A stretch of 64,000 bases of DNA, from NCBI GenBank assembly GCA_965200705.1, contig OZ241376.1:1054001-1118000 (forward strand), written 5' to 3'. The position numbers and the translations under genes are program-made. Shown piece after piece: positions 8,461-17,360 of this stretch; the stretch's first letter is position 1; each line of letters opens with the position of its first letter. This stretch comes from VXMF01 sp965200705 (GTDB lineage: Bacteria; Acidobacteriota; Terriglobia; Bryobacterales; UBA6623). The notes below the pieces were generated by a model. The model was not told the DNA's origin and did no database searches. It worked only from the letters and a program-made list of their open reading frames with translations.

Positions 8461-8896
8461 GCCAGCTTGGTACTTCGAGAATCGCCAGCGCTCGGTGCGC
8501 TTTGACGAGAATGCCGTCAGAACGTTCGTTGCTCAGATCGCCCAAGACCACGCGTCTGAAGGCGGGTTCGCGGTCGTAGTCAGCTCTGACGACGCGCTGC
8601 GCCGTGCGAACCGTCAGTTCCGCAACGTGTCGGCCGCGACGGATGTGCTCTCGTTTCCGGACGGCGAGGACGGCTACCTCGGCGACATCCTCATCTCGGC
8701 CCGGCGGGCCCTTGAGCAGGCCGCAGAGCACGGCCATTCGATCGAGCAGGAGATCAACATCCTCGTACTACACGGTGTGCTCCACCTAAACGGATATGAC
8801 CACGAAATCGACGACGGTGCGATGCAACGTGAGGAGGAGCGACTGCGGCAGCACTACGGTCTGGCGTCCAGTCTGATCGTGCGCAGCACCTCATGA
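8441..8896 (+). CDS. ybeY: Endoribonuclease YbeY (rRNA maturation factor)
   Basis: The product is 151 residues. YbeY is a zinc-dependent single-strand endoribonuclease needed for 16S rRNA 3'-end maturation and ribosome quality control. The metal-binding signature HGVLHLNGYDH (H-x3-H-x5-H) is intact, and the preceding NVSAATDVLSFP and GDILIS blocks are family hallmarks. ATG 8441 lies inside the phoH end, with GGGGAGG 13 bases upstream, indicating translational coupling. The stop overlaps the next start as ATGA. Confidence 0.95.
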   Translation: MNDDEPEPAWYFENRQRSVRFDENAVRTFVAQIAQDHASEGGFAVVVSSDDALRRANRQFRNVSAATDVLSFPDGEDGYLGDILISARRALEQAAEHGHSIEQEINILVLHGVLHLNGYDHEIDDGAMQREEERLRQHYGLASSLIVRSTS

Positions 8897-10170
8897 CAAT
8901 CGCACTCTACGCCATAGCCCCTGTCCTGTACCTAGGACTGATGCTCGCCTCGTTTCTGACGCTGATGTACAGCGAGGCACTAAGCCTGCGAGGTCGGGGC
9001 AAGTACGCTGCCACGGAGGGTTTCTCCGCTGTGGTCCAGCCTCGGCTCGGCCTCACCCCCGACCAGGGCCGTGCACGGTTCTCTGCAGCACAGCTGGGCA
9101 TCATCGTTCTGTTGAGCATCGACCTGTTCTATCTGAGTGCGCTGGAGGCCACCCCAGTCGTCGCCACGATCGAGGCAGTCGCCCTGTCGGTACTTGCGGT
9201 TGTCGTCGGCGCCATCGCGGTTCCGGTCGTGCTGGCGACACGGTCCTCTGGCCGCTGGGCGGGCCGGCTGACTTGGGTCTCGCGTCTCCTAGGCTGGTGC
9301 GCTGCGCCTATGGCCTTCGCCGGCAGCGTCGTCACGTCCATCGCCTCCGTCGGAGACGAAGTCCACGCCAGCAAGCAGGAGCCCGAGCCTTCCGAGGAGA
9401 TCGATGCACTGCTGGCTGCGGGACTCAAGGAAGGACTGATCGATGGCGAGGACCGCAAGCTGATCCATTCCGTGGTGGGGTTCGGCGACAAGACGGTGCG
9501 GGAGGTCATGACCCCGAGACCGAACGTCGTCGCGATCAGCGCCGAGAGCAACCTTGAGGAAGTCCGCGCACTGATCCGAAAGGCCGAGCACTCGAGGATT
9601 CCCGTGTACAGCGGCTCGATCGACGAGGCCATCGGCTTTATCCACGGTCGCGACACCATGGACTACACCGAGGAGGAACGGACGCGGATCAAGGCCGGTG
9701 AGGCCATGCGACCGATTCTGCTGATTCCCGAGAGCAAGCGCATACCGGAGCTGATGCGGGAGATGCAGGAAGCGCGGGCCCAGATCGCGATGGTTGTGGA
9801 CGAATACGGCCAGACCGCTGGTCTCGTCACCATGGAAGACATGATGGAGGAGATCGTTGGCGAGATTGAGGACGAGACCGATCCGACGGCCGATGTTCTA
9901 CGGCAAAAGGACGACTCCCTGATTCTCAACGGCGGACTCGACCTAGACCGCCTCGAGGACCTTGTGGGCTATCGTCCGCGAAAGGGGTTCACTTCCACGA
10001 CGATCGGAGGCCTCGTCTGCGAGCAGCTGGGACAAGTGCCTGTCGCAGGGGCGAAGGTCCGTCTGGAGCAGATCGAGCTAGAGGTGCTCGCGTCGAACGA
10101 GCGTCGTGTCGAGCGGGTTCAGCTACGGCGTCGTGAGAAACCGGATTCTAGGGTCGAGGGCACTGGGTGA
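8893..10170 (+). CDS. CNNM/CBS-domain membrane transporter-like protein (CorC/HlyC type)
   Basis: The product is 425 residues. The first 165 residues are a CNNM/DUF21 membrane domain with hydrophobic helices (VLYLGLMLASFLTLMYSEA; AVALSVLAVVVGAIAVPVV). Two CBS domains follow (VREVMTPRPNVVAIS...; AMRPILLIPESKRI...), the first after the linker that reads GLIDGEDRKLIHSVVGF. A CorC_HlyC domain is at the C-terminus (SLILNGGLDLDRLEDLVG). Such proteins are linked to Mg/Co efflux or homeostasis, with CBS domains sensing nucleotides. It overlaps ybeY and era by four bases each, the classic position for this family. Confidence 0.92.
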   Translation: MTIALYAIAPVLYLGLMLASFLTLMYSEALSLRGRGKYAATEGFSAVVQPRLGLTPDQGRARFSAAQLGIIVLLSIDLFYLSALEATPVVATIEAVALSVLAVVVGAIAVPVVLATRSSGRWAGRLTWVSRLLGWCAAPMAFAGSVVTSIASVGDEVHASKQEPEPSEEIDALLAAGLKEGLIDGEDRKLIHSVVGFGDKTVREVMTPRPNVVAISAESNLEEVRALIRKAEHSRIPVYSGSIDEAIGFIHGRDTMDYTEEERTRIKAGEAMRPILLIPESKRIPELMREMQEARAQIAMVVDEYGQTAGLVTMEDMMEEIVGEIEDETDPTADVLRQKDDSLILNGGLDLDRLEDLVGYRPRKGFTSTTIGGLVCEQLGQVPVAGAKVRLEQIELEVLASNERRVERVQLRRREKPDSRVEGTG

Positions 10171-11063
10171 AGGCCGGATTCGCAACTATCCTCGGCAAGC
10201 CGAATGTCGGCAAGTCGACCCTGCTGAACGCGCTGGTCGGGAGCAAGGTGTCGATCGTGAGCCGCCGTGCACAGACCACACGGGATGCGATCCAAGGCGT
10301 TCTGAGCGAGCCACGCGGACAGATCGTGTTCGTGGACAGTCCCGGCATCCATCAGCCAAGCCGGGAGCTGGGCCAACGGATGATGCGCGAGGTGGAGCGG
10401 GCGGCGCAGGGCTGTCATGTGGCCCTGCTGATGGTGGACGCGAGCACCACTCTGGACGATCGCGACGAGCAGGCCATCGCCACCGTTGGAGGGCTTGGTA
10501 TGCCATCCATACTGTTGACCAACAAGGTGGACAAGGTGACGCAGAAGACCGACCTGCTGCCGTTCCTCGCCCGCTGCCGGGAACTGCACGAATTCGATGA
10601 GTTCATCCCGATCTCGGCGACGCGCGGCACGAACCTCCAGCGTCTGCTCACCTGCCTGTTCCAGCAGCTCCCCGAGTCGCCGCAGTACTATCCCGAGGGT
10701 TTCCTGACCGACCAGCCCGAGCGGTTCATGGCGTCGGAGCTAATCCGCGAGCGGATCCTGCGCGAGACCCACGACGAGGTTCCGCACGCGGTCGCAGTGC
10801 GTATCGAGCGCTGGCAGGAGACACGGAGGCGCCTCGACCTGGCAGTCGAGGTGATCGTCGAGCGCGAAGGCCAGAAGGCGATACTGATCGGCAAGAGCGG
10901 TGAGAAGATGAAGCAGCTCGCATCGAAGGCGCGGCAATCGCTCGAAGCGCGCTTCGACCGCAAAGTACGCCTCGAGGTTTTCGTCAAGGTGCGGCGCAAC
11001 TGGCGCAACCAGCGTTCGTTCGTGCAGGAGATGGACTTCCGGAAGATCATGGAAGCCGGATAG
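10167..11063 (+). CDS. era: GTPase Era
   Basis: The product is 298 residues, starting at GTG 10167 overlapping the previous stop. Era binds 16S rRNA and assists 30S assembly. G1 is GKPNVGKS (residues 10-17), G3 is DSPG and G4 is NKVD, followed by SATRGTN for G5. The C-terminal KH domain includes RQSLEARFDRKVRLEVFVKV and ends with the usual NWR...DFR tail. Position after ybeY supports a ribosome-biogenesis operon. Confidence 0.97.
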   Translation: MKAGFATILGKPNVGKSTLLNALVGSKVSIVSRRAQTTRDAIQGVLSEPRGQIVFVDSPGIHQPSRELGQRMMREVERAAQGCHVALLMVDASTTLDDRDEQAIATVGGLGMPSILLTNKVDKVTQKTDLLPFLARCRELHEFDEFIPISATRGTNLQRLLTCLFQQLPESPQYYPEGFLTDQPERFMASELIRERILRETHDEVPHAVAVRIERWQETRRRLDLAVEVIVEREGQKAILIGKSGEKMKQLASKARQSLEARFDRKVRLEVFVKVRRNWRNQRSFVQEMDFRKIMEAG

Positions 11064-11076
11064 AGAGGAAGCATAG

Positions 11077-11370
11077 GTGGCTTTGACTGCACCAACAGCG
11101 CCTTCTCGGCGCATGCTCCTGATGGGGCTACCGTGCTTCGTGGCGATCGCCCGGGCCCAAGTCTCGGACGACGTTCTCTACAACCAGGTGCACCGCAAGC
11201 TCAACAACGACAGACGGCTCCGGATCCGAGGCCTGACCGTCAGCGTCGAATCGGGCGTCGTGAAGATCCAAGGCCTGGTCCGCTCGGAGAAGCTCCGCAA
11301 GCGGGCCACCAAGGTGGCCTCGGTCAGGGGCGTCAAGAAGGTCGTGAACGAACTGAAGATCGGCAACTAG
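11077..11370 (+). CDS. Exported BON-domain protein
   Basis: The product is 97 residues, GTG start, 13 bases after era with AGAGAGGAAG upstream. A signal peptide (RRMLLMGLPCFVAIARAQ) precedes a single BON domain (VHRKLNNDRRLRIRGLTVSVESG... to VVNELKIGN). BON domains bind phospholipid or other surfaces in periplasmic and outer-membrane proteins such as OsmY. The partner is unknown. It closes the phoH-era operon and converges on the fatty-acid gene 21 bases away. Confidence 0.85.
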   Translation: MALTAPTAPSRRMLLMGLPCFVAIARAQVSDDVLYNQVHRKLNNDRRLRIRGLTVSVESGVVKIQGLVRSEKLRKRATKVASVRGVKKVVNELKIGN

Positions 11371-11391
11371 TCGCCACCGACCTCCAGCGCC

Positions 11392-13527
11392 CTACTGCAA
11401 CCGCTTGTCCCACGCGGAGAAGCTGCTGCCTTGGCTGGCAAGCTCCTCTAGGAGCGGAGCGGGTCTCCACCAGTGTCCGTGGGCATCGTGGAATTCGCGG
11501 ACACGCTCCAAGACCTTGTCCAAGCCCACAGTGTCGGCGTAGAACATCGGACCGCCCCGGAACGCGGGGAACCCGTAGCCATACAGATAGATGATGTCGA
11601 TGTCCGCGGATCGCAGAGCATAGCCCTCCTCGAGGATGCGGGCGCCCTCGTTGACAAGCGCGTACACAACTCGGTCGAGGATCTCAGCGTCGTCGATCGT
11701 GCGTCGCTCAATGCCCGCCTCGGCCGCGATGCGATTCAGGACTTCGTCCACCACCGGATCCTCGGACCGGGAGCGGTTCTTGCCATAGCGGTACCAGCCA
11801 GCGCCAGTCTTCTGTCCGTAACGGCCCATCTCACAAAGGGCGTCTTCGACCAGCGGTCGACGTACTCCTTCGGGATACAAGTGCGGCGCCTCCTGGCGCA
11901 CCCGCATGCCGACATCCAAGCCGGCCAGGTCACCGACCGCCATCGGACCCATCGCTGCGCCGAACTCGTAGAGCACCTTGTCCACCTGCGCGGGCATTGC
12001 GCCCTCCTCGGCTAGGAACTGTGCCTCCCGGCGGTACGGGTGGAACATCCGGTTGCCGACAAACCCGTGGCAGTTGCCAACAAGGACGCCGACCTTGCGC
12101 AGTCTCCGGGCCAAGCCCATCGACGTAGCGACGACGTCCTTGGCCGTCTTCTCGCCGCGGACGATCTCAAGCAGCCTCATCACGTTTGCCGGACTGAAGA
12201 AGTGATGCCCAATCACGTCCTCGGGACGGCTGGTGACGCTCGCGATCTCGTCGATGCTGAGCGTAGAGGTGTTGGACGCCAGAACGGCACCCGGCTTCGC
12301 GAGGCTGTCGATCTTGGCGAAGATCTCCTTCTTGAGCGCCATGTTCTCGAAGACCGCCTCCACAACGATGTCGGCCTCGTCGAACCCGGACCAGTCGGTC
12401 TGGGGAGTGATTCGAGACAGTCGCTTCGCGGCGTCCTCCGGCGTAAACCGTCCACGACGCACCGAGCGCTCGTAGTTCTTGCGGATGATCGCCATGCCCC
12501 GGTCCAGGGCTTCCTGCGTGACCTCCTTCATCCGGACTGGAATGCCGGCGTTGGCGTACGACATGGCAATGCCGCCACCCATCGTCCCCGCACCCAGGAC
12601 AGCGGCTGAAGCGATGCTCCGCGTCGGCGTGTCGCGTGGCACGTCAGGGATCTTGCGAACCAGCCGCTCAGAGAAGAACGCATGGATCAGCGCCTTCGAC
12701 TGGGTCGAGAACAGGCAGTCCTTGAACAGCTCCGCCTCGCGTTTGGTCCCCGCCTCGAACGATTCCGTCAGAGTGCACTCGACGGCGTCGATTGCGCGTT
12801 GCGGCGCATAGAATCCCCGCCGCTTCCTTGCAGCCAGAGCACGAGCAGCCGCAATGATGTCGGCCGGGTCCTCGCCGTCCGGATAGCTGACAGCTCCCTC
12901 GCTCGCCTTCGGATACGGCGGGCCTGCCGCGGCGCGGTCGCGTGCGAACGCGACCGCGCCAGCCAGCAGGTCGTCGTACCCTGCACCATCGACCACGTGG
13001 TCCACGATGCCGTGCTCCAAGGCCTCGGTCGCGGAGATCGGGTCGCCGAGGGCGCACATTTCGAGGCCCTTCACGAGTCCCGCCAGGCGGGGAAGGCGCT
13101 GAGTGCCGTGCGCACCGGGGATGATGCCGAGCTTGACCTCCGGCTGGCCAACTTTGGCGGAGCGCAGGGCAACCCGGTAGTGGCATCCCTGTGCGGTCTC
13201 AAGACCGCCGCCGAACGCAGTGCCATGGATGGCTGCCACAGTGGCCTTGTCCGAGGTTTCCAGGGCTTCGATCACCTTGGTCAGCCCGGGCCCGCGACGC
13301 TTTTGGCCGGAGGTGATCTTGCCGAACTCCTTGATGTCCGCACCGGCGATGAACGTGCGACCGCCACCGATCAGCACGATCGCATCGACTTCAGGGTCCG
13401 CACCGAAACGCTCAATGCCATTCAGAATGCCCTCAGGCACACCAGGACTCAGGGCGTTGACCGGCGGGTTCTGCACGGTGATCACGCCTACATTTCTGTC
13501 CTTCCCAGTAACGACCAGATCGCTCAC
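11392..13527 (-). CDS. Bifunctional enoyl-CoA hydratase / 3-hydroxyacyl-CoA dehydrogenase (FadJ/FadB-like)
   Basis: The product is about 711 residues from GTG 13527, which has AGGAGG five bases upstream; the open frame further upstream looks non-coding. Residues of about 1-190 are a crotonase domain with the oxyanion-hole segment FIAGADIKEFG and TAFGGGLETA. From about residue 305 a Rossmann domain begins (VLGAGTMGGGIAMSYANAG), with the catalytic His region VIGHHFFSPANVMRLLEIV, followed by two C-terminal helical dehydrogenase domains. It hydrates trans-2-enoyl-CoA and oxidises the 3-hydroxyacyl-CoA in beta-oxidation. No thiolase gene is adjacent, so the thiolase partner must be elsewhere. Confidence 0.93.
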   Translation of the reverse strand: MSDLVVTGKDRNVGVITVQNPPVNALSPGVPEGILNGIERFGADPEVDAIVLIGGGRTFIAGADIKEFGKITSGQKRRGPGLTKVIEALETSDKATVAAIHGTAFGGGLETAQGCHYRVALRSAKVGQPEVKLGIIPGAHGTQRLPRLAGLVKGLEMCALGDPISATEALEHGIVDHVVDGAGYDDLLAGAVAFARDRAAAGPPYPKASEGAVSYPDGEDPADIIAAARALAARKRRGFYAPQRAIDAVECTLTESFEAGTKREAELFKDCLFSTQSKALIHAFFSERLVRKIPDVPRDTPTRSIASAAVLGAGTMGGGIAMSYANAGIPVRMKEVTQEALDRGMAIIRKNYERSVRRGRFTPEDAAKRLSRITPQTDWSGFDEADIVVEAVFENMALKKEIFAKIDSLAKPGAVLASNTSTLSIDEIASVTSRPEDVIGHHFFSPANVMRLLEIVRGEKTAKDVVATSMGLARRLRKVGVLVGNCHGFVGNRMFHPYRREAQFLAEEGAMPAQVDKVLYEFGAAMGPMAVGDLAGLDVGMRVRQEAPHLYPEGVRRPLVEDALCEMGRYGQKTGAGWYRYGKNRSRSEDPVVDEVLNRIAAEAGIERRTIDDAEILDRVVYALVNEGARILEEGYALRSADIDIIYLYGYGFPAFRGGPMFYADTVGLDKVLERVREFHDAHGHWWRPAPLLEELASQGSSFSAWDKRLQ

Positions 13528-13627
13528 ACACACCTCCTCAGCGCAGCCCGCCGACGCGGGCCGAAGCCAACAAAGTCTACAGCGTAGCGGAACGGCCGCG
13601 CTAGATTCGGACCGCTGGGACGGGGCG

Positions 13628-14386
13628 TCAGTTTGCGGCCGCCCCCATGGGCTCAAGATCGACCCTCATCTCCTCCCACGGCGGGAAGCTGGCCAGACTG
13701 CCCATGGCCTGCAGGGGAACGTCGATTTCCGTTCCCTCGTTGCCAGGTATTGGGTTCGGAACGACGATCTCGAATGTGGCAAGGGGCGGCGACTCTGGGC
13801 TCGCAGCCCGTACCCGCAGCCGAGCGTGCACCGCGACGGACACTGGATCGCGGGAGTGGTTCGCGACGAACGCCCTCACGTGCGCTTGGTACTCGTCGTC
13901 GTAGTACGGGCGGATGCCGGACACTTCGACCGGACCCTGCACACCAATCGCGAACGTCTCGACGGGCGAGATTTCCGACTCGGCGGGATCCTCGAGACGC
14001 AGTGCCGAGGGGTCAGCAAGCCAGACCGCCGCACCGATCGCCACAACTAGACCTAAGCCAAAGATGGCCATGTGGCGACCGGATAGATTGACGCCGCGGC
14101 TTCTGGCCTTTGGCGCAGGCGGCGCTTCGGAGCCCCCGGGCTCTGGAACAGCCGACACGCTGTCAGGAAGGCTCGCTTTGGCTGGCGGGGGAGTCGGGGC
14201 TCGTACAGCTGGCGGGGGAGACGCCTGAGGCGGCACAGGCCGCGGAGTCGGTGCCGTCGAGCTAGCCTCGCGTATCGGAGGCACTTGGACATCCGTGACG
14301 GTCTCGGCGTTTGCGGCGCAGGCGGGGCACTCTTGCTCCGAGGCTTCGACTGTGCGGCCACAATCAGGGCATATCCAACTAAACAT
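13628..14386 (-). CDS. Zinc-ribbon membrane protein, function unknown
   Basis: The product is 252 residues from ATG 14386. An N-terminal zinc ribbon (SWICPDCG...CPACA; Cys 6, 9, 20, 23) is followed by about 70 residues of Pro/Ala-rich linker. Then comes one transmembrane helix (MAIFGLGLVVAIGAAVWLA) and a C-terminal domain of about 125 residues. That domain, containing VEVSGIRPYYDDEYQAHVRAF, resembles extracytoplasmic immunoglobulin-like domains. It is probably anchored with the ribbon in the cytoplasm. It sits alone, 100 bases upstream of the fatty-acid gene and divergent from gatB. Confidence 0.65.
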   Translation of the reverse strand: MFSWICPDCGRTVEASEQECPACAANAETVTDVQVPPIREASSTAPTPRPVPPQASPPPAVRAPTPPPAKASLPDSVSAVPEPGGSEAPPAPKARSRGVNLSGRHMAIFGLGLVVAIGAAVWLADPSALRLEDPAESEISPVETFAIGVQGPVEVSGIRPYYDDEYQAHVRAFVANHSRDPVSVAVHARLRVRAASPESPPLATFEIVVPNPIPGNEGTEIDVPLQAMGSLASFPPWEEMRVDLEPMGAAAN

Positions 14387-14505
14387 CAACGATATTTTCG
14401 CGCACCATCGCAGCTCGCGGGCCACGAGAATCATGGCGGCCCGTCAGGCGGCGGCCGTCCCAGGGAGGCGGCCTTTAACAAGCGATGCAGAGAGCGCTCA
14501 CACGA

Positions 14506-14532
14506 TTGGACCTCGGGACCCGCTGATATAAT
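14506..14532 (+). promoter_or_regulatory. Sigma-70-like promoter of gatB
   Basis: TTGGAC at 14506-14511 and a consensus TATAAT at 14527-14532 are separated by 15 bases. The -10 is perfect; the spacing is two short of ideal. It lies 33 bases before the gatB ATG, in the divergent gap with the zinc-ribbon gene. Confidence 0.5.
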
Positions 14533-14564
14533 TCGCGTGTCGGTCTCGGCCGATCCCCCTCCGC

Positions 14565-16046
14565 ATGCTGGCGCAGGAAGCAGGTCTGGCCGACCTTCGG
14601 ACCATTGCTCTGTACGAGCCCGTCATAGGGCTCGAGGTGCACGTTCAGCTCAAGACGCGAACGAAAATCTTCTCCCACTCGACGCACCGGTTCGGTCTGC
14701 CGCCGAACTCGCAGACGGACCCCGTCGTGCTGGGTCTGCCGGGGGCTCTTCCGATTCTCAACAGCCATGCCGTCGACCTCGCCGTCCGGGCCTCGTTCGC
14801 CATCAATTGCGATGTGAATCGGTTCTCACGGTTCGCGCGCAAGAACTACTTCTACCCCGACCTCCCGAAGGGCTACCAGATCTCGCAGTACGACGAGCCG
14901 CTGGCGGAGCATGGCTGGCTGGACATCGATGCCGGCAAGGGCGTCAGGCGTATCGGCATCACCCGGCTACACATGGAGGAGGACGCGGGCAAGACCATCC
15001 ACGATGGATTTGCGGACTCCAACCGCTACAGCTATGTCGATCTCAACCGGGCAGGTGCTCCGCTGTGCGAGATCGTCAGCGAGCCCGACATGCGCAGCGC
15101 CGAGGAGGCAGTGGCCTACCTGAACGAGCTCAAGCTCGTGATCCAGTACGCCGGCGCCTCGGATTGCGACATGGAGAAAGGTCAACTGCGCTGCGACGCC
15201 AACGTTTCGGTTCGGCGGCGCGGGAGCGAGAAGTACGGCACGCGCTGCGAGGTCAAGAACCTGAACTCCTTCCGCTACGTCAAGCAGGCCATCAACTACG
15301 AGATCGCGAGACAGGTGGCGATTGTTGAGGCCGGCGGGTCTATCGATCAGGAGACGCGCCTGTTCAACACGGCGCACGGCGTGACCTCCAGCATGCGCGG
15401 CAAGGAGGACTCGCACGACTACCGGTACTTCCCCGAACCGGACCTGCCGCCGTTGGTGTTGTCGGAGGAGCGGCTGTCCAGCATACAGGCCGACCTGCCC
15501 GAACTGCCGCGCGAGCGACGGGCACGCTTCGAGTCCCAGTACGGACTCTCGGCCTATGACGCGAGGGTCCTGACGCTGACCGCTGAGATCGGAAGCTATT
15601 TTGAGCGGACCGCAGAGCGGTCGGGGAATGCGAGGGCGGCTGCCAACTGGGTCCAGGGCGAGCTGTCTGGCGCCCTGAACGGCGCCGGCAAGGACATTGC
15701 CAACTCCCCTGTCGACGCGGAGAGCCTTGGCGAGCTCATCAGCCTGATCGACGACGGCACTCTGTCGGGCAAGCTGGCCAAGGAAGTCTTCGCCAAGATG
15801 TTCGAGTCGGGGCGGTCGGCGCCGCAGGTGATCGAGCAGGAGGGGCTTCGCCAGATCAGCGACACCAGCGAGCTGGAGCGCATCATCCAAGAAGTGCTGG
15901 CGCGGTCCGAAAAGCAGATCGCGCAGTACCGCGGCGGCAAGAAGGGCGTGCTGGGCTACTTCATCGGCCAAGTGATGAGGGCGACGCGCGGACAGGCCGA
16001 TCCCAAGGCCGTGAACCAGATCCTGCGCAAGGAACTCGACGGCTGA
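14565..16046 (+). CDS. gatB: Aspartyl/glutamyl-tRNA amidotransferase subunit B
   Basis: The product is 493 residues. GatB is the tRNA-binding kinase/transamidase subunit of GatCAB, which converts Glu-tRNA(Gln) and Asp-tRNA(Asn) to Gln- and Asn-tRNA. Signatures are YEPVIGLEVHVQL, LPGALPILN, FYPDLPKGYQISQYDEPL, DLNRAGAPLCEIVSEPDM and DANVSVR. The helical tail and YqeY-like C-terminal domain end in GQVMRATRGQADPKAVNQIL. Length is normal. gatA and gatC are not adjacent. Its presence implies the organism makes Gln- and/or Asn-tRNA indirectly. Confidence 0.97.
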   Translation: MLAQEAGLADLRTIALYEPVIGLEVHVQLKTRTKIFSHSTHRFGLPPNSQTDPVVLGLPGALPILNSHAVDLAVRASFAINCDVNRFSRFARKNYFYPDLPKGYQISQYDEPLAEHGWLDIDAGKGVRRIGITRLHMEEDAGKTIHDGFADSNRYSYVDLNRAGAPLCEIVSEPDMRSAEEAVAYLNELKLVIQYAGASDCDMEKGQLRCDANVSVRRRGSEKYGTRCEVKNLNSFRYVKQAINYEIARQVAIVEAGGSIDQETRLFNTAHGVTSSMRGKEDSHDYRYFPEPDLPPLVLSEERLSSIQADLPELPRERRARFESQYGLSAYDARVLTLTAEIGSYFERTAERSGNARAAANWVQGELSGALNGAGKDIANSPVDAESLGELISLIDDGTLSGKLAKEVFAKMFESGRSAPQVIEQEGLRQISDTSELERIIQEVLARSEKQIAQYRGGKKGVLGYFIGQVMRATRGQADPKAVNQILRKELDG

Positions 16047-16062
16047 TCGGGTTGGGATCAGC
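16042..16062. terminator. Palindromic hairpin shared by two convergent gene ends
   Basis: GCTGATC (16042-16048) pairs perfectly with GATCAGC (16056-16062) around a seven-base loop. The gatB stop TGA lies in the left arm and the stop of the opposing amidohydrolase gene (read as TCA on the plus strand) in the right arm. It is a candidate bidirectional terminator without a T-tract. Confidence 0.45.
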
Positions 16063-17344
16063 GCGGCGGAACGAGCAGGGCGTCGCCCTCGTCGACGCCG
16101 TAGTCGCCGGGCAGCTCGCGGTGATCTGTCCCCGTGAGGGAATTCCAGTCCCAGACAACCTCGCCATCTAGTAGCGTCAGCTCCGCCGAAAGGCGCTTTG
16201 TGCCCTCGACCGCACCGCCGCGCACATCGCGAAACCGGTACCGGCCTTCCGACAGCCGCAAGACAGCGACGTCAGCTGCTGCGCCTACGGTCATGTGGCC
16301 GAGTTCCGGCCGTCCGATCAGCTCCGCCGGCGTGGTCGTCGAGGCCCGGACGATGTCCTCCAGCGGCATCCCCAGAGCGAGAAACTTCGACATCAGGGTG
16401 GGCATGTCCATCATGGCCGCGTTCATGCTCCGGCCATGCAGGTCGGTCGAAATGGAGTCCGGCGGGAACCCCTGCGCAATGGCCGCAGCCGCGTTGCGGA
16501 ACACGAAGCTGCCCGCTCCGTGACCGACGTCGAACTTCACGCCACGCGACCTGGCTCGACCCAGATAGTCGTAGAGACGACCCTCCGCGTCGACCCACGG
16601 CACCTGTGCCCGGAAGCAGTGTGTCGCAATGTCGCCCGGACGCAAATGGTCCTCCACCAGCTCCCAGAACGGCCGTCCGGGCAGGAACTTCCCAAAGTCC
16701 ACCATGACCGGCAGGCCAGCCTCGCGGCCCGCCTCGACGGCGCTGTCCACGGATGTCCAAGCCTCCGACTGGAAGTGCGCGGTCTTGACGCCGACAACGA
16801 CATCGGCGTGCTTCTCAGCCACCCGCGCCACCGAGGCTGCATCGAAGTCCCCCTGCTCGGCCTCCTGGGACTCCATGCCCGGACCGGCGATGTTGATGAA
16901 GGCGAACACCTTGGTCCGCACGCGGTCGATGACGGACTCTCGGAAGGCCTCGAAGTTGCGCCAGCCCGAACTGCCGGCGTCCGCCATCGCCGTGACGCCC
17001 GCCCGGAAGCTGAAGCTGTCCGGCCAGATGCTGAGGTCACCCGCCCACGCGGACGGCGTACCCGTTGTCGAGAACAAGTGCGTGTGGATGTCGACCAGAC
17101 CCGGAACGACGTACCGACCCGACACATCGAGCACCTGGACCGCCTTGTCCGGCGCGATTTCGGGCTCGACCGCCGCGATCTTCCCTTCGTGCACAGCCAC
17201 GTCGTGCACGCCATTCACGCCGTTGCGAGGGTCGATCACGTGCCCGTTCGCAAGAACCAGATCGTACGTCTGGCCACAGGCGCCGACCGCCATCAGAAGC
17301 GCGAGCGGCAGGGCCCAAGCGGAGAATCCTAGGGAGCGGACCAT
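16058..17344 (-). CDS. Exported amidohydrolase/deacetylase-family metallohydrolase (probable lipoprotein)
   Basis: The product is 428 residues from ATG 17344. The signal ends in AVGACGQ, a plausible lipobox. The amidohydrolase fold is clear: an N-terminal beta-sandwich (YDLVLANGHVIDPRNGV), HxH metal site DIHTHLF (His 87, 89), a probable carboxylated Lys in VVVGVKTAHF, then THCF, DVGHGAGSF and the catalytic Asp in STDLHG. This subgroup includes N-acyl-amino-acid and dihydroorotase-like deacetylases; the actual substrate is unknown. It diverges from the SurA-like gene with only 16 bases between the two starts. An alternative start at 17362 would overlap that gene's ATG. Confidence 0.88.
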   Translation of the reverse strand: MVRSLGFSAWALPLALLMAVGACGQTYDLVLANGHVIDPRNGVNGVHDVAVHEGKIAAVEPEIAPDKAVQVLDVSGRYVVPGLVDIHTHLFSTTGTPSAWAGDLSIWPDSFSFRAGVTAMADAGSSGWRNFEAFRESVIDRVRTKVFAFINIAGPGMESQEAEQGDFDAASVARVAEKHADVVVGVKTAHFQSEAWTSVDSAVEAGREAGLPVMVDFGKFLPGRPFWELVEDHLRPGDIATHCFRAQVPWVDAEGRLYDYLGRARSRGVKFDVGHGAGSFVFRNAAAAIAQGFPPDSISTDLHGRSMNAAMMDMPTLMSKFLALGMPLEDIVRASTTTPAELIGRPELGHMTVGAAADVAVLRLSEGRYRFRDVRGGAVEGTKRLSAELTLLDGEVVWDWNSLTGTDHRELPGDYGVDEGDALLVPPR

Positions 17345-17360
17345 GCGAAGATAACGATAC

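Noticed and set aside
12682..13587. A 301-codon plus-strand frame opposite the hydratase domain
   Set aside because: No domain, and the minus strand holds an intact multidomain enzyme.
13528..13656. N-terminal extension of the hydratase/dehydrogenase
   Set aside because: The GTG at 13527 has a strong ribosome site and begins exactly where the crotonase family begins.
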